Source of the DNA: an uncultured delta proteobacterium
GTDB lineage: Bacteria > Desulfobacterota > Desulfovibrionia > Desulfovibrionales > Desulfovibrionaceae
Length of the DNA: 64,000 bases
Assembly (NCBI GenBank): GCA_903835685.1
Contig: CAILNX010000037.1
Coordinates: 1 to 64,000 of the forward strand
Reading direction: 5' to 3'
Shown here piece after piece: positions 36,943 through 46,428 of the stretch (positions are counted from its first letter, which is position 1; every line of letters begins with the position of its first letter). A program made the position numbers and the translations under genes. The notes beneath the pieces were generated by a model, which did no database searches, was not told the origin of the DNA, and worked only from the letters and a program-made list of their open reading frames with translations.

Positions 36943-37258
36943 GCCCTTTTTCCTTTTTTAGTGCTATGATTTCAGCAAGATGTCTTGAAGACTCCGAAGC
37001 GGCTCCGGCCTGTTTCCCGCACGCATTTATATTTTTATACTTGTATTTCAGCTCGGTATGTTTTCATATCCCGGAGATGTGAATTCTTCCCGAGCCCGGC
37101 CCACTTGACGTAACTGAATAAATCGTTTAGCAAAACGCCACCAAAATAAAGCCTTGTGAATTGGTAGGATTTGCGTGGAACGGAGCGAGCCCAATACTCC
37201 GTGACGAGAACCAGCGGCCGCCTTGTGGTCTGTAACTTTTGAGGAAGGGCGTAAGGGT
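36943..37258. other. hmc upstream region
   Basis: A non-coding, AT-richer leader. It carries a candidate promoter and, at about 37154-37167, a half-site-like TTGTGAATTGG that resembles the Rex/HcpR half-site seen at sat. The leader from the promoter to the hmcA ATG is about 120 bases. Confidence 0.4.
37105..37133 (+). promoter_or_regulatory. Candidate promoter of the hmc operon
   Basis: -35 TTGACG (37105-37110), 17-base spacer, -10 TAGCAA (37128-37133), in the AT-richer leader upstream of hmcA. Confidence 0.5.
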
Positions 37259-38926
37259 ATGGAGAGAGGAAAATCAGTGCTGCGATGGACTGGAGTCGTT
37301 GTCGCGTTGGCCGTGGCGCTCCTCGGCGTTGAAGCCTGGGGAACCAGCGGCGCGCCTGCCGCTCCTGACAAAATGCGGGCGGATATCGTCAAGATAGACG
37401 CCATGAAGGTCTACGGAAAACTTGAGCTGGCCCCGGTCACCTTCCTGCACGACAAGCACACCGATGCGGTGGCCAAGGCGGGCAAGGACTGCAAGGCCTG
37501 CCACAAGGAAGACGAGAGCAAGCGCCTTTCACTGACGTTCATGCGGCTCAAAGATGGCTCGCGTGAGGAAGTCAAGGAAATCTACCACGCCAACTGTTTC
37601 AAATGCCACAAGGAAGTGAAGGCCAAGGGCGAGAAGGCCGGGCCGGTGGACGGCGAATGCCGCCTCTGTCACGACGCCAAGCCCAAGACCGTTTCGGTCT
37701 GGAAGCCCGTCGTCCTGGACCGCTCCCTGCACGCCAGGCATGCCGGCTCCAAGGAAATCAAGCCTGCCGACGTCCAGTACAAGGACAATTGCGGGCGCTG
37801 CCACCACGAATTTGACGAAAAGACCAAGAAGACCTTCTACGCCGAGGGCAAGGAAGGCAACTGCGGCTACTGCCATCTGACCCAGGCCAAGACCCCGGTG
37901 GTCAAGCCCGGCGAGACGGTGGAGAAGACCATTCCCCGGGCCATTGACGCCGCCTCTCACGCGGCCTGCGTCTCCTGCCACCTGGCCCTGACCCTGGAGA
38001 AGAAGGACGCCGGCCCGGTCAAGTGCGCGGGCTGCCACACCGCGGACTCCCAGGCCAAGATCAAGGTGCTCAAGGAAATCCCGCGCATGAAGCGCAAGGG
38101 CCTGCCTGACGCGGCCCTGCTGGCCGCCCCCTACCTGGCGCCCATGAAGGAGCCCATCAAGGAAGGCAAGGTCCTGGCCGTGAACCCCGTGGCCTTCAAC
38201 CACAAGGTCCACGAGACCGTGTCCGACACCTGCATCGCCTGCCACCACGGGGCCATGGAGTCCTGCTCCAAGCGCTGCCATACGCTCTCTGGAGCCAAGG
38301 AAGGCCAGTTCGTGCTCCTGGATCAGGCCATGCACCAGCAAAAGAGCATGCGCTCCTGCGTAGGCTGCCACGCGGTGAAGCAGGCCGATCCCAAGTGCGC
38401 GGGTTGCCACAAGGTCATGCCCCAGCGTTCAAGCGAAGCCTCCTGCGCCAAGTGTCACGCGAAGCCCATGCCTGAAGAGGCCAAGGGCCAGGAACTGACC
38501 CTGGAGCAGAAGCAGGCCATCGCCACCAAGATGATCGAGGCCCGGGAGCCCATGGTCCCCCTGACCGTGGAGGACATCCCGGAGAAGGTGGTGGTCAAGG
38601 GCGTGGCCGACCAGTACGAGAACGCCGAATTCCCTCACCGCAAGATCGTCATGAAGCTGACCGAGGGCATGAAGGACAACAAGCTGGTGGCCGTGTTCCA
38701 CGACCAGTACTCCATCTGCGTGGGCTGCCACCACATGAGCCCGGCCTCCAAGACCCCGCCGCGCTGCGCCAGTTGCCACGGCAAGCCGTTCAACCCGGAG
38801 ACCCCCAACCGGCCCGGCGTCAAGGCCGCCTTCCACCAGCAGTGCATGGGCTGCCACCAGAAGATGAAGAACCCCAAGCCGGCCGATACCGCCTGTGTTG
38901 AATGCCACAAGGAAAAGAAGAAATAA
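37259..38926 (+). CDS. hmcA: High-molecular-weight cytochrome c HmcA, 16 hemes
   Basis: The 555-residue periplasmic multiheme cytochrome has a signal peptide at about 1-27. I count 15 CxxCH motifs and one CxxxCH (CSKRCH), 16 heme sites in all, the number known for HmcA. Many extra His residues act as distal ligands (for example CHHEFDE, CHHGAM). It receives electrons from periplasmic hydrogenase and type I cytochrome c3 and passes them to the membrane part of the Hmc complex. The start at 37259 is chosen because it begins the signal peptide and follows GAGGAAGGG. First gene of hmcABCDEF. Confidence 0.96.
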   Translation: MERGKSVLRWTGVVVALAVALLGVEAWGTSGAPAAPDKMRADIVKIDAMKVYGKLELAPVTFLHDKHTDAVAKAGKDCKACHKEDESKRLSLTFMRLKDGSREEVKEIYHANCFKCHKEVKAKGEKAGPVDGECRLCHDAKPKTVSVWKPVVLDRSLHARHAGSKEIKPADVQYKDNCGRCHHEFDEKTKKTFYAEGKEGNCGYCHLTQAKTPVVKPGETVEKTIPRAIDAASHAACVSCHLALTLEKKDAGPVKCAGCHTADSQAKIKVLKEIPRMKRKGLPDAALLAAPYLAPMKEPIKEGKVLAVNPVAFNHKVHETVSDTCIACHHGAMESCSKRCHTLSGAKEGQFVLLDQAMHQQKSMRSCVGCHAVKQADPKCAGCHKVMPQRSSEASCAKCHAKPMPEEAKGQELTLEQKQAIATKMIEAREPMVPLTVEDIPEKVVVKGVADQYENAEFPHRKIVMKLTEGMKDNKLVAVFHDQYSICVGCHHMSPASKTPPRCASCHGKPFNPETPNRPGVKAAFHQQCMGCHQKMKNPKPADTACVECHKEKKK

Positions 38927-38975
38927 CCGGGCAGGAATGCTCCAGAAATAAGCAAAGCAGCGAGGAGTGAGGTCC

Positions 38976-40022
38976 ATGCAACGAAGAAAATTCTTAGGCT
39001 TGTTGGGCGCTGCCGGGTTGATGACCACGGCCGTGGCCGGTCAGGCCCAGGCTGCTGGAAGCAAGCACTTCGAAGGCTATCCCGACAGCTTCGGAGTTCT
39101 CCACGACACCACCCGGTGCATCGGCTGCCGCAAATGCGAGGCCGCCTGCAACACGGTGAACAAACTGCCCAAGCCGGACAAGCCCTTCGACGACTTGAAG
39201 GTGCTTGAAACCGAGCGGCGCACCACGGATACGGCCTATACCGTGGTCAACAAATACGAGACCTCCAAGGGGCTCAAGTTCCGCAAGATCCAGTGCAACC
39301 ACTGCCTGGAGCCTGCCTGCGCCTCGGCCTGCTTCGTCAAGGCCTTCACCAAGAACCCCACGGGCTCGGTGACCTACGACGAGTCCGTGTGCGTGGGCTG
39401 CCGCTACTGCATGGTGGCCTGTTCGTTCAACATCCCGGCCTACACCTACAATGATCCGATCACCCCGAAGATCATGAAGTGCACCATGTGCCAGCCGCTC
39501 ATCGCCGAGGGCAAGCTCCCGGGATGCGTGGAGGCCTGCCCCAAGGAGGCCCTGACCTTTGGCAAGCGCGTGGACTTGATCAAGGTCGCCCGCGAACGCA
39601 TCCGCCAGTATCCCGACCGCTATGTGGACCAGATCTACGGCGAGCGGGAGATGGGCGGAACGGCCTGGATCTACTTGAACGGCGTGCCTTCGCCCGAGGT
39701 GGGCATGCGCGACGACCTGGGCGTGGCCTCGGCCCCGGAGCTGACCGGCGGCGCCCTGGCCACGGTGCCCATGATCGTGGGCCTGTGGCCCGTGCTTTTG
39801 ACCGGCATCTACGCCGTGTCCAAGCGCAAGGACAAGATCGCCAAGGAAGAGAAGCGTCAGGCCGTGACCGCCGCCTTGACCAAGGCCGCGGCTGACGCCG
39901 AGGTCAAACTCTCCGCCGCCCTGACCAAGGCCGAGGTGGAGAACAAGAAACAGATCGAAGTCGCGGTGAAAAAGGCTGTCGAGGAATCGGCGAAGCAGCC
40001 CAAAACCGAAGGGGAGGCTTAA
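38976..40022 (+). CDS. hmcB: Hmc complex iron-sulfur protein HmcB
   Basis: The 348-residue protein has a twin-arginine signal ([14 protein letters not shown]) followed by four 4Fe-4S cluster motifs: [37 protein letters not shown], and CTMCQP with CVEACP. A C-terminal membrane anchor lies near 255-275 ([17 protein letters not shown]), with a charged helical tail. It should sit on the periplasmic side and hand electrons from HmcA to the membrane subunits. Its stop directly abuts the hmcC ATG. Confidence 0.95.
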   Translation: MQRRKFLGLLGAAGLMTTAVAGQAQAAGSKHFEGYPDSFGVLHDTTRCIGCRKCEAACNTVNKLPKPDKPFDDLKVLETERRTTDTAYTVVNKYETSKGLKFRKIQCNHCLEPACASACFVKAFTKNPTGSVTYDESVCVGCRYCMVACSFNIPAYTYNDPITPKIMKCTMCQPLIAEGKLPGCVEACPKEALTFGKRVDLIKVARERIRQYPDRYVDQIYGEREMGGTAWIYLNGVPSPEVGMRDDLGVASAPELTGGALATVPMIVGLWPVLLTGIYAVSKRKDKIAKEEKRQAVTAALTKAAADAEVKLSAALTKAEVENKKQIEVAVKKAVEESAKQPKTEGEA

Positions 40023-41216
40023 ATGAGCCAGGATACTGCCGCCGGAAAGGGCAACCTTTTCAATATCATCTCCGGCATCATCATACTGGCGGGACTGGTG
40101 GTCACCTTCCTGCGCTTCACCCAGGGATTGGGCGGAGTCACCAACCTGGACAACAACAACCCATGGGGCGTCTGGATCGGCTTCGACCTTCTGTGCGGAG
40201 TCGCCCTGGCCGCCGGTGGCTACACCACCTCGGCCGCCTGTTACATCTTCGGACTCAAGCGCTTCCACTCGGCGGTGCGCCCGGCCATCCTGACCGCGTT
40301 TCTGGGCTACGCCTTTGTGGTCTTCGCCCTGCACTACGACGTGGGTCGGCCCTGGCGTCTGCCGTACCCCATCTTCGTCTCTCCGGGCACGACCTCCCTG
40401 CTCTTTGAAGTGGGTCTGTGCGTGTTCCTGTACGTGAGCGTGCTGTTCATCGAGTTCACCCCGGCGGCCTTTGAGTGGCTGGGTTTCAAGAAGATCCGCA
40501 AGGTGGTGGTCAAGCTGACCCTGGCCCTGACCATCATGGGCGTGATCCTGTCCACCATGCACCAGTCCTCGCTCGGCGCGCTGTTCACCATCGCCCCGTC
40601 CAAGCTGCATCCGCTCTGGTACTCGACCTACCTGCCCGTGTACTTCTTCATCTCCAGCATCTTCGCGGGCATGTCCATGGTCATCTTCGAGGGCACCCTG
40701 TCCCACCACTACATGCACGGCCTGATGGACAAGACCCATCTGGACGAGGCCGACGGCGTGGTCCTGGGATTCGCCCGGGGGGCCTCCATGGTCATGATGG
40801 GCTACGTGTTCATCAAGATCATCGGCCTGGTCTCGGACGGGACCTGGCAGTACTTAAGCAGCGGCTACGGCCTGCTGTTCTTGACCGAGCTGCTCTGCTT
40901 CGTGGCCCTGCCCGCCATGCTCTACGGCATCGGATCGCGGGAGAAGAACTTAAAGCTCATCCGCTGGACCTCGCTTCTGACCGTGCTGGGCATCGTGTTC
41001 AACCGCTTCAACATCTCCATGGTCGCCTTCAACTACCAGTTGCCTTCGTCCCAGCGGTACTTCCCGAGCCTCATGGAGATCGTCATCTCCATCTTCGTGG
41101 TCACCCTTATCGTCACGGTCTTCCGGTTCATCACCACTCGGATGCCCATCTTCTACGAGCACCCCGAGTATGCTGAACACGAGGAAGAGCCTGCGGCTCA
41201 CGGCCACGGCCATTAA
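40023..41216 (+). CDS. hmcC: Hmc complex membrane subunit HmcC (NrfD-like)
   Basis: The 397-residue NrfD/PsrC-type membrane protein has about ten helices. It forms the main quinone-related or electron-passage subunit of the complex, with partner HmcB. The start follows the hmcB stop with no gap. The C-terminus is His/Glu-rich and cytoplasmic. Conserved in Hmc, Qrc and Dsr-type complexes; here assigned by operon context. Confidence 0.94.
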   Translation: MSQDTAAGKGNLFNIISGIIILAGLVVTFLRFTQGLGGVTNLDNNNPWGVWIGFDLLCGVALAAGGYTTSAACYIFGLKRFHSAVRPAILTAFLGYAFVVFALHYDVGRPWRLPYPIFVSPGTTSLLFEVGLCVFLYVSVLFIEFTPAAFEWLGFKKIRKVVVKLTLALTIMGVILSTMHQSSLGALFTIAPSKLHPLWYSTYLPVYFFISSIFAGMSMVIFEGTLSHHYMHGLMDKTHLDEADGVVLGFARGASMVMMGYVFIKIIGLVSDGTWQYLSSGYGLLFLTELLCFVALPAMLYGIGSREKNLKLIRWTSLLTVLGIVFNRFNISMVAFNYQLPSSQRYFPSLMEIVISIFVVTLIVTVFRFITTRMPIFYEHPEYAEHEEEPAAHGHGH

Positions 41217-41233
41217 TCCAGGAGGAATGTGAA

Positions 41234-41374
41234 ATGGACGCCATTTACACCCTGCATGACTTCATGCTCAACAGTAAGAACTGGATCTATATTCTCATGG
41301 GTCTCGGCCTGATCATGTACGTGTGCTGGTGGCTTTTCCTCACCAGCCGTGACGAGCCCAAGCGGATCACCTAG
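41234..41374 (+). CDS. hmcD: Hmc complex small subunit HmcD
   Basis: This small gene lies between hmcC and hmcE, with GGAGG 8 bases before the ATG. It encodes 46 residues with a single membrane helix (about 17-37, WIYILMGLGLIMYVCWWLFL) and a basic end. HmcD in D. vulgaris is a similarly tiny protein at the same operon position. Its function is unknown; it probably stabilises the membrane part. Confidence 0.88.
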   Translation: MDAIYTLHDFMLNSKNWIYILMGLGLIMYVCWWLFLTSRDEPKRIT

Positions 41375-41418
41375 CGCCTGGACGATACAGACCGAGCATA
41401 CCAGAAAAGGAGACGATC

Positions 41419-42099
41419 ATGTATGAGTTCCTGACTGGTCCAGCCCTGTGGCTGACCTTCATTATCTTCTTCGGCGGAGTCGTCTGGCGGGCCGTCTGGT
41501 ACGTCAGAGGCCTGGACTGGCAGATGGACCGGGTGGCCTACGGCTACCACAACGACCTGGCCATCAAGGGTGCCTTGAAGTCCATCCTGCACTGGCTGCT
41601 GCCCTTCGGCTCCCGGTGCTGGAGACTTAAGCCCGGGTTCTACCTCCTGTTCTTCACCTTCCACATCGGGCTTTTGCTCGTGCCCGTGTTCCTGATCGCC
41701 CACAACGTGATCCTTCAGGAGCGCTTCGGCATCAGCCTGTGGACCTTCAGCCCCCGCGTGGCGGACGTTCTGTCCATCGCCATGCTGGTCTCGGCCGTGT
41801 TCATCGTGCTGCGGCGCATCGCCCTGCCCGAGGTGAGGATACTGACCACCTTCTACGATTACCTGCTCATCCTCATCTCCACGGCCCCGTTCATCACCGG
41901 TCTTTTGTGCCGGTTCCAGGTCGGAGGGGACTATCACTTCTGGCTCCTGGCCCACATCATCACCGGCGAAATCTGGCTCATCGCGGTCCCGTTCACCAAG
42001 CTGTCCCACGCCATCCTGTTCTTTATGTCCCGGGCCCAGCTCGGCATGGACTACGGCATCAAGCGCGGCGGCAAGTACGGTCGCGGCCTGGCCTGGTAA
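41419..42099 (+). CDS. hmcE: Hmc complex membrane subunit HmcE
   Basis: The 226-residue integral membrane protein has about five or six helices and resembles the NarI/DsrM cytochrome b-type subunits. His residues in helices (FHIGLLLVPVFLIAHN, HIITGEIWLI, KLSHAILF) are candidate heme b ligands. It would carry electrons from HmcC towards HmcF. GGAG precedes the ATG. Confidence 0.92.
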   Translation: MYEFLTGPALWLTFIIFFGGVVWRAVWYVRGLDWQMDRVAYGYHNDLAIKGALKSILHWLLPFGSRCWRLKPGFYLLFFTFHIGLLLVPVFLIAHNVILQERFGISLWTFSPRVADVLSIAMLVSAVFIVLRRIALPEVRILTTFYDYLLILISTAPFITGLLCRFQVGGDYHFWLLAHIITGEIWLIAVPFTKLSHAILFFMSRAQLGMDYGIKRGGKYGRGLAW

Positions 42100-42129
42100 C
42101 TTCACCTCAAGACTTGAAGGAGCGGCTTT

Positions 42130-43533
42130 ATGCCCGAGGGAGTTTTTTGCAACAAGACGCCGGTGAGCACCGAAGAGGGGCTCCTCGCGCTTCTGGGCGA
42201 CAAGGGCGGTCGGCAATACTACGACGAGATGTCCCGTCTTGAGGTGAACAAGGAAGCGCTCAAGGCCACTCTCGACAAAACCTGCAAATCCCGTTTCCGC
42301 ACCTGGCTGGAAATCTGCGCCCACTGCGGTCTGTGCGCGGACTCCTGCTTCTTGTACCTGGTCAACGACCGGGACCCGGAACAGGTGCCTTCGTTCAAGA
42401 TCCAGTCCACCCTGGGTGAGATGGTGCGGCGCAAGGGGGACGTGGACAACGCCTTCATGCTGCGGACCATGGAGATCGCCTGGTCCAAGTGCACCTGTTG
42501 CAACCGCTGCGGCATGTACTGCCCGCATGGCATCGACATGGGCATCATGTTCGGTTATCTGCGCGGCCTGTGCTTCTCCCAGGGATTCGTGCCCTGGGAA
42601 CTGAAAATCGGCTCAGGGATGCACCGCATCTACAAGGCCCAGATGAACGTGACCACCGAAGACTGGGTGGGCACCTGCGAGTGGATGGCCGAGGAGCAGC
42701 AGGACGAGTGGCCGGGCCTGGAGATCCCCGTGGACCTCGAGGACGCGGACCTCATGTACACCTGCAACGCCCGCGAGCCCAAGCACTATCCCGAGGACAT
42801 CGCCGAAGTGGCCATCCTCTTCCATATCACCGGCGAGAAATGGACCGTGCCCAGCGAGGGATGGGAGCAGACCTGTCTGACCCTGTTCGCTGGCGACTGG
42901 CCGGCCTGCAAGGCCCAGACCGAGAACGTGTATGCGGCCATCGAGCGCCTGCGCCCCAAGCGGGTGGTGGGCACGGAATGCGGCCACGCTCATCGTTGCA
43001 CGGTGGTCGAAGGCCCGTACTGGGCCGGACGCCGGGACGGACTGCCGCCCGCGCCCTATCTGCACTACACCGAATGGGTGGCCGAAGCCCTGCGCACGGG
43101 CAAGATCAAGATCGATCCGGCCAAGCGCATCAAGGAGCCGGTCACCTACCAGGATTCCTGCAACTACATCCGCAACTACGGTCTCTCCGAGATCGTGCGC
43201 GAGATCATGGGCTACCTGGTCGAGCCCGGCTACTTCGTGGAGATGTGGCCCAACAAGGAGCACAACTACTGCTGCGGCGGCGGCGGCGGGTTCAACGGCG
43301 TGGGGATGTACCGCAAGCAGCGCAACAAGGCCCTTTTGACCAAACGCGACCAGATCCTGGCCACGGGCTGCAAGCTGGTCGTCTCGCCCTGCCACAACTG
43401 CTGGGACGCCATCCGCGACCTGGAAGAAGAGTACGAAATCGGAATTCGCTGGTCCTTCCTGAAGCCTCTTCTGATCAAGATGGCCATCATCCCCGAGCAT
43501 CTGCTGCCCAAGGAAGAGGAAGAAGAGGAATAG
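42130..43533 (+). CDS. hmcF: Hmc complex cytoplasmic iron-sulfur protein HmcF
   Basis: The 467-residue, HdrD/DsrK-related protein has two 4Fe-4S motifs near the N-terminus ([11 protein letters not shown] and [14 protein letters not shown]). Two CCG-type cysteine domains follow (TECGHAHRC in the middle, CCGGGGG and SPCHNCWD near the C-terminus) that may hold a special cluster, as in heterodisulfide reductase. It is the cytoplasmic end of the Hmc electron path. The C-terminus is very acidic (KEEEEEE). The operon ends here with a strong terminator; no rrf1/rrf2 regulator genes follow. Confidence 0.95.
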   Translation: MPEGVFCNKTPVSTEEGLLALLGDKGGRQYYDEMSRLEVNKEALKATLDKTCKSRFRTWLEICAHCGLCADSCFLYLVNDRDPEQVPSFKIQSTLGEMVRRKGDVDNAFMLRTMEIAWSKCTCCNRCGMYCPHGIDMGIMFGYLRGLCFSQGFVPWELKIGSGMHRIYKAQMNVTTEDWVGTCEWMAEEQQDEWPGLEIPVDLEDADLMYTCNAREPKHYPEDIAEVAILFHITGEKWTVPSEGWEQTCLTLFAGDWPACKAQTENVYAAIERLRPKRVVGTECGHAHRCTVVEGPYWAGRRDGLPPAPYLHYTEWVAEALRTGKIKIDPAKRIKEPVTYQDSCNYIRNYGLSEIVREIMGYLVEPGYFVEMWPNKEHNYCCGGGGGFNGVGMYRKQRNKALLTKRDQILATGCKLVVSPCHNCWDAIRDLEEEYEIGIRWSFLKPLLIKMAIIPEHLLPKEEEEEE

Positions 43534-43562
43534 CCTCGGCTTCCCCCCCAAGAGAATGAGAC

Positions 43563-43596
43563 AAGGGCGCATCCCCCAGGGTGCGCCCTTTTTTTG
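43563..43596 (+). terminator. Terminator of the hmc operon
   Basis: Stem AAGGGCGCA/TGCGCCCTT with a 10-base loop and a run of seven T. Confidence 0.92.
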
Positions 43597-43740
43597 CGCG
43601 CCTGTCACGGCCCCTCGCGCATCCATTCCAGGCCAGCCCTGGCCTGTCGATTGACCTTTGCGGCCCAGGCTTCTATATATGGATACATGCTCCGGCGCAT
43701 CCGCGCCCCCCAACCATACCATCCACATGAGGAGGACCCC

Positions 43741-44289
43741 ATGGCCAAATCCGCCAAATCCGCCCGAGACGTGAAAAAGGCCGCTGTCATCGAGGCCCTG
43801 AACAAGGCCCGGTCCATGGAGCTTTACGCCATCTCCCAGTACATGAACCAGCACTATGGACTCGACGACAAGGACTACGGGGAGCTGGCGGCCAACATGA
43901 AACTCATTGCCATTGACGAGATGCGCCACGCGGAGATGTTCGCCGAACGCATCAAGGAGCTGGGCGGCGAGCCGGTGAGCGAGCCTGCGGGCAAGGTCCA
44001 GAAAGGCCAGGACGTGGGCAAGGCCTTCGCCTTTGACGCGAACCTGGAGGACGAGACCCTGGCGGTCTACAACCAGCTTGTGCTGTTGTGCCGGGAGAAT
44101 GGGGACAGCATGAGCCTGAAGCTTTTCGAGACCATTATCGCGGAGGAACAGGCTCACTTCAACTATTTCGACAACGTGAGCGGACATATCCAGACCCTGG
44201 GTGCGTCCTTCCTGTCCAAGATCGCCGGAACCCCGGCCTCCACCGGCCCGGCCTCCAAGGGCTTCGTGCTGAGCAAGGGTGGCGCGTAG
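43741..44289 (+). CDS. bfr: Bacterioferritin, Desulfovibrio type
   Basis: The 182-residue iron-storage 24-mer subunit has ferroxidase ligands Glu27, Glu60-x2-His63, Glu103 and Glu136-x2-His139. Met61 (DEMRHAEM) sits where the Met that binds the heme-type cofactor is found in bacterioferritins; the D. desulfuricans protein binds iron-coproporphyrin. GAGGA precedes the ATG at 43741. It likely detoxifies iron plus oxygen or peroxide. It stands directly after the hmc operon but behind its terminator, so it is separately expressed. Confidence 0.92.
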   Translation: MAKSAKSARDVKKAAVIEALNKARSMELYAISQYMNQHYGLDDKDYGELAANMKLIAIDEMRHAEMFAERIKELGGEPVSEPAGKVQKGQDVGKAFAFDANLEDETLAVYNQLVLLCRENGDSMSLKLFETIIAEEQAHFNYFDNVSGHIQTLGASFLSKIAGTPASTGPASKGFVLSKGGA

Positions 44290-44312
44290 GTCATCGTCAG
44301 CGAATACCAATG

Positions 44313-44348
44313 AAAAAGGGGCTGGCCGCGCAAACGGTCAGCCCCTTT
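44313..44348. terminator. Bidirectional terminator between bfr and the helicase gene
   Basis: GGGGCTG/CAGCCCC stem flanked by five A on the left and TTT on the right, placed between convergent genes and usable in both directions. Confidence 0.75.
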
Positions 44349-44367
44349 GATACTTTCGGGGTGCGGC

Positions 44368-46284
44368 CTATTGGCCTTCGGTGGGCTTGGGGCCGCCCTT
44401 GCGACGGCGGCGGCGCTTCTTCTTGGGGGCCTCGGCATCGCCGGTCACGTCCTCGCCCGCCAGGAATTCCGGGGCCAGGTTGTGCGGGTTGTCCAGGAAG
44501 AGCGCGGGCGGCCTGGCCGGGCGGGATTCCCGGGGCGGGCCTTCGGGCAGGGGTTCGCGGCGGACCCGGGGCGGGCCGTCAGAGGGGCGGCTCTCGGGGC
44601 TGCGCGGGGCCAGGTTGCGGCTTTCCGGGCTGCGTCCTGCAGGACTGCGGGGTTCGGAGGTGCGACCTTCCGCATTGCGGCTTTCGGGGCCACGGCTGTC
44701 GCGGCGTTCGCCCCGGGAGCTGTCGCGCGGGCCTGGGCCGCGTCCCTCCCGGCGTCCCTCGGGACGGGGGCCGTCGAAGCGGCCGCGCTCGGACGAGCGG
44801 GGCGGCCTGGGCACATACACCGGCGGGGCCGGGGGCGGGGAGGCGATGGTGCCCTGGTGGTACTCGTCCAGCAGCATGGCCAAGAGGGTCATGCCCTCGT
44901 CGGACTGGGCCAGGCTTTGGGCCAGGGGCAGCAGACGACCCTGGCGCTCCAGGTCCAGGGGACCCCTGGCGCGCAGCCGGGCTTCGAGTGCGGCGGTCAG
45001 GCGTTCGGACACGGCCGCAGCCGCTTCCTCGTCCGTGGGCAGGGTCCGCTCGGTCATGCGCACCTGATAGCGGGTGGAGATGCGGGCCAGTTCGATCTTC
45101 TGGATCACGTCCACCAGGGTGATGACCGTTCCGGCCGCACCGGCCCGGCCCGTGCGCCCGGCCCGGTGGATGTAGGAGTCCGGGTCCTCGGGGGGCTGGT
45201 ACATGATCACGTGGGTGAGCTCGGGCACGTCGATGCCCCGGCCGGCCACGTCGGTGGCCACCAGGAAGCGCACCCCGCCCTGGCGTACATTGGCCAGGAC
45301 CTCTTCGCGCTTGGCCTGGGTCAGGTCGGCCGAAAGTTCGTCCACGTCGTAGCCGAACGAGCGCATGACCTCGGTGAGATAGTGCACGTCGGCCTTGGTG
45401 TTGCAGAAAATGAAGGATTGGCCGGGGTTTTCCGTCTCAATGATGCGCATGAGGCTGCGGTCGCGGCGCATGCCGGGCACCAGGTAGAAGACGTTCTCCA
45501 CCTCGGCCACGTTCACCTGCTTGTCCGACAGGCTTAAGAATTTGGGTTCGCGCAGAAATTCGTGGGCCAGGCGCAGCACCGTGGGCGGGAAGGTGGCCGA
45601 GAACATGAAGGCGTCCACCCGGCGCTGGGGCATGTAGCGCTGAATGGCCTTCATGTCCGGATAGAAGCCGATGGACAGCATGCGGTCGGCCTCGTCGAAG
45701 ACCAGGACCTGAAGGTCGTCCAGGCGCAGGTTGCGCTTGAGCAGGTGGTCCAGGATGCGGCCGGGCGCGCCGACCACGAGCTGGGCTCCGGCCTGGAAGG
45801 CCTCGATCTGGGCACCGTAGCCCACACCGCCGTAGACCGCCACCACGTTTAAGCCCGAGTCGCCGAAAAGGGTCTTGGCCTCTTCGGCCACCTGGCGGGC
45901 CAATTCCCGGGTGGGCACCAGGACCATGGCCTGGCAGGTCTTGCGGTTGGGGTCCAGGCGCTCGAGCAGAGGCAGGACGAACGCGCCGGTCTTGCCGCTG
46001 CCGGTGCGGGCCTGGACCATGATCTCCTGGCCGTCCAGCATGTAGGGGATGGCCCGGGCCTGCACCGGGGTGAGGGAGGCCCATCCGGCCCGCTCGGCCC
46101 CTTGGCGGATCACCGGGGCGAGTTCTTCCAGGCAGGTCTCGGGCAGGGCGTTTTCCGGCTCCACCACTTCCTGGGTTTCTTGCAATGATTGGGCGCCGGA
46201 GGTTTCCGGACCCGTGGCCTTGGTCGATTCCGGGTCCTCGGGCAGGCCGGGGTCGGATATGGGAGGGGTTATTTCATCGTGCAT
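44368..46284 (-). CDS. DEAD-box RNA helicase with long low-complexity tail
   Basis: The 638-residue protein has an acidic 50-residue N-terminal lead and then the helicase core: Q motif region (SLTPVQARAIP), Walker A QARTGSGKTGAF, PTRELARQ, DEAD, SATFP, FIFCNTK and HRAGRTGRAG. From about 490 it has a tail made mostly of Arg, Glu, Ser, Pro and Gly with loose SPESR repeats, ending in KKKRRRRRKGG. Such tails bind RNA and can drive condensate formation. The start is ATG 46284 with GGGAG; GTG 46290 is also in frame. It probably helps ribosome or mRNA remodelling at low temperature. Confidence 0.93.
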   Translation of the reverse strand: MHDEITPPISDPGLPEDPESTKATGPETSGAQSLQETQEVVEPENALPETCLEELAPVIRQGAERAGWASLTPVQARAIPYMLDGQEIMVQARTGSGKTGAFVLPLLERLDPNRKTCQAMVLVPTRELARQVAEEAKTLFGDSGLNVVAVYGGVGYGAQIEAFQAGAQLVVGAPGRILDHLLKRNLRLDDLQVLVFDEADRMLSIGFYPDMKAIQRYMPQRRVDAFMFSATFPPTVLRLAHEFLREPKFLSLSDKQVNVAEVENVFYLVPGMRRDRSLMRIIETENPGQSFIFCNTKADVHYLTEVMRSFGYDVDELSADLTQAKREEVLANVRQGGVRFLVATDVAGRGIDVPELTHVIMYQPPEDPDSYIHRAGRTGRAGAAGTVITLVDVIQKIELARISTRYQVRMTERTLPTDEEAAAAVSERLTAALEARLRARGPLDLERQGRLLPLAQSLAQSDEGMTLLAMLLDEYHQGTIASPPPAPPVYVPRPPRSSERGRFDGPRPEGRREGRGPGPRDSSRGERRDSRGPESRNAEGRTSEPRSPAGRSPESRNLAPRSPESRPSDGPPRVRREPLPEGPPRESRPARPPALFLDNPHNLAPEFLAGEDVTGDAEAPKKKRRRRRKGGPKPTEGQ

Positions 46285-46428
46285 CCGCACTCCCTACACG
46301 AAAATTGCGCGGCCGTACACCAGGGGATTGACAGGCCCGTGGACAGCGGGGCAGGGTGGGTGTAGAAAGTATCAAGACTTTTTCATGAACGGGCGGTCCT
46401 CTCGTCCAAAGCGCGGAGATGTCCGGTT

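Noticed and set aside
38994-40739. A 581-codon minus-strand frame opposite hmcB and hmcC
   Set aside because: Antisense shadow; no homology-like motifs, overlaps two certain genes.
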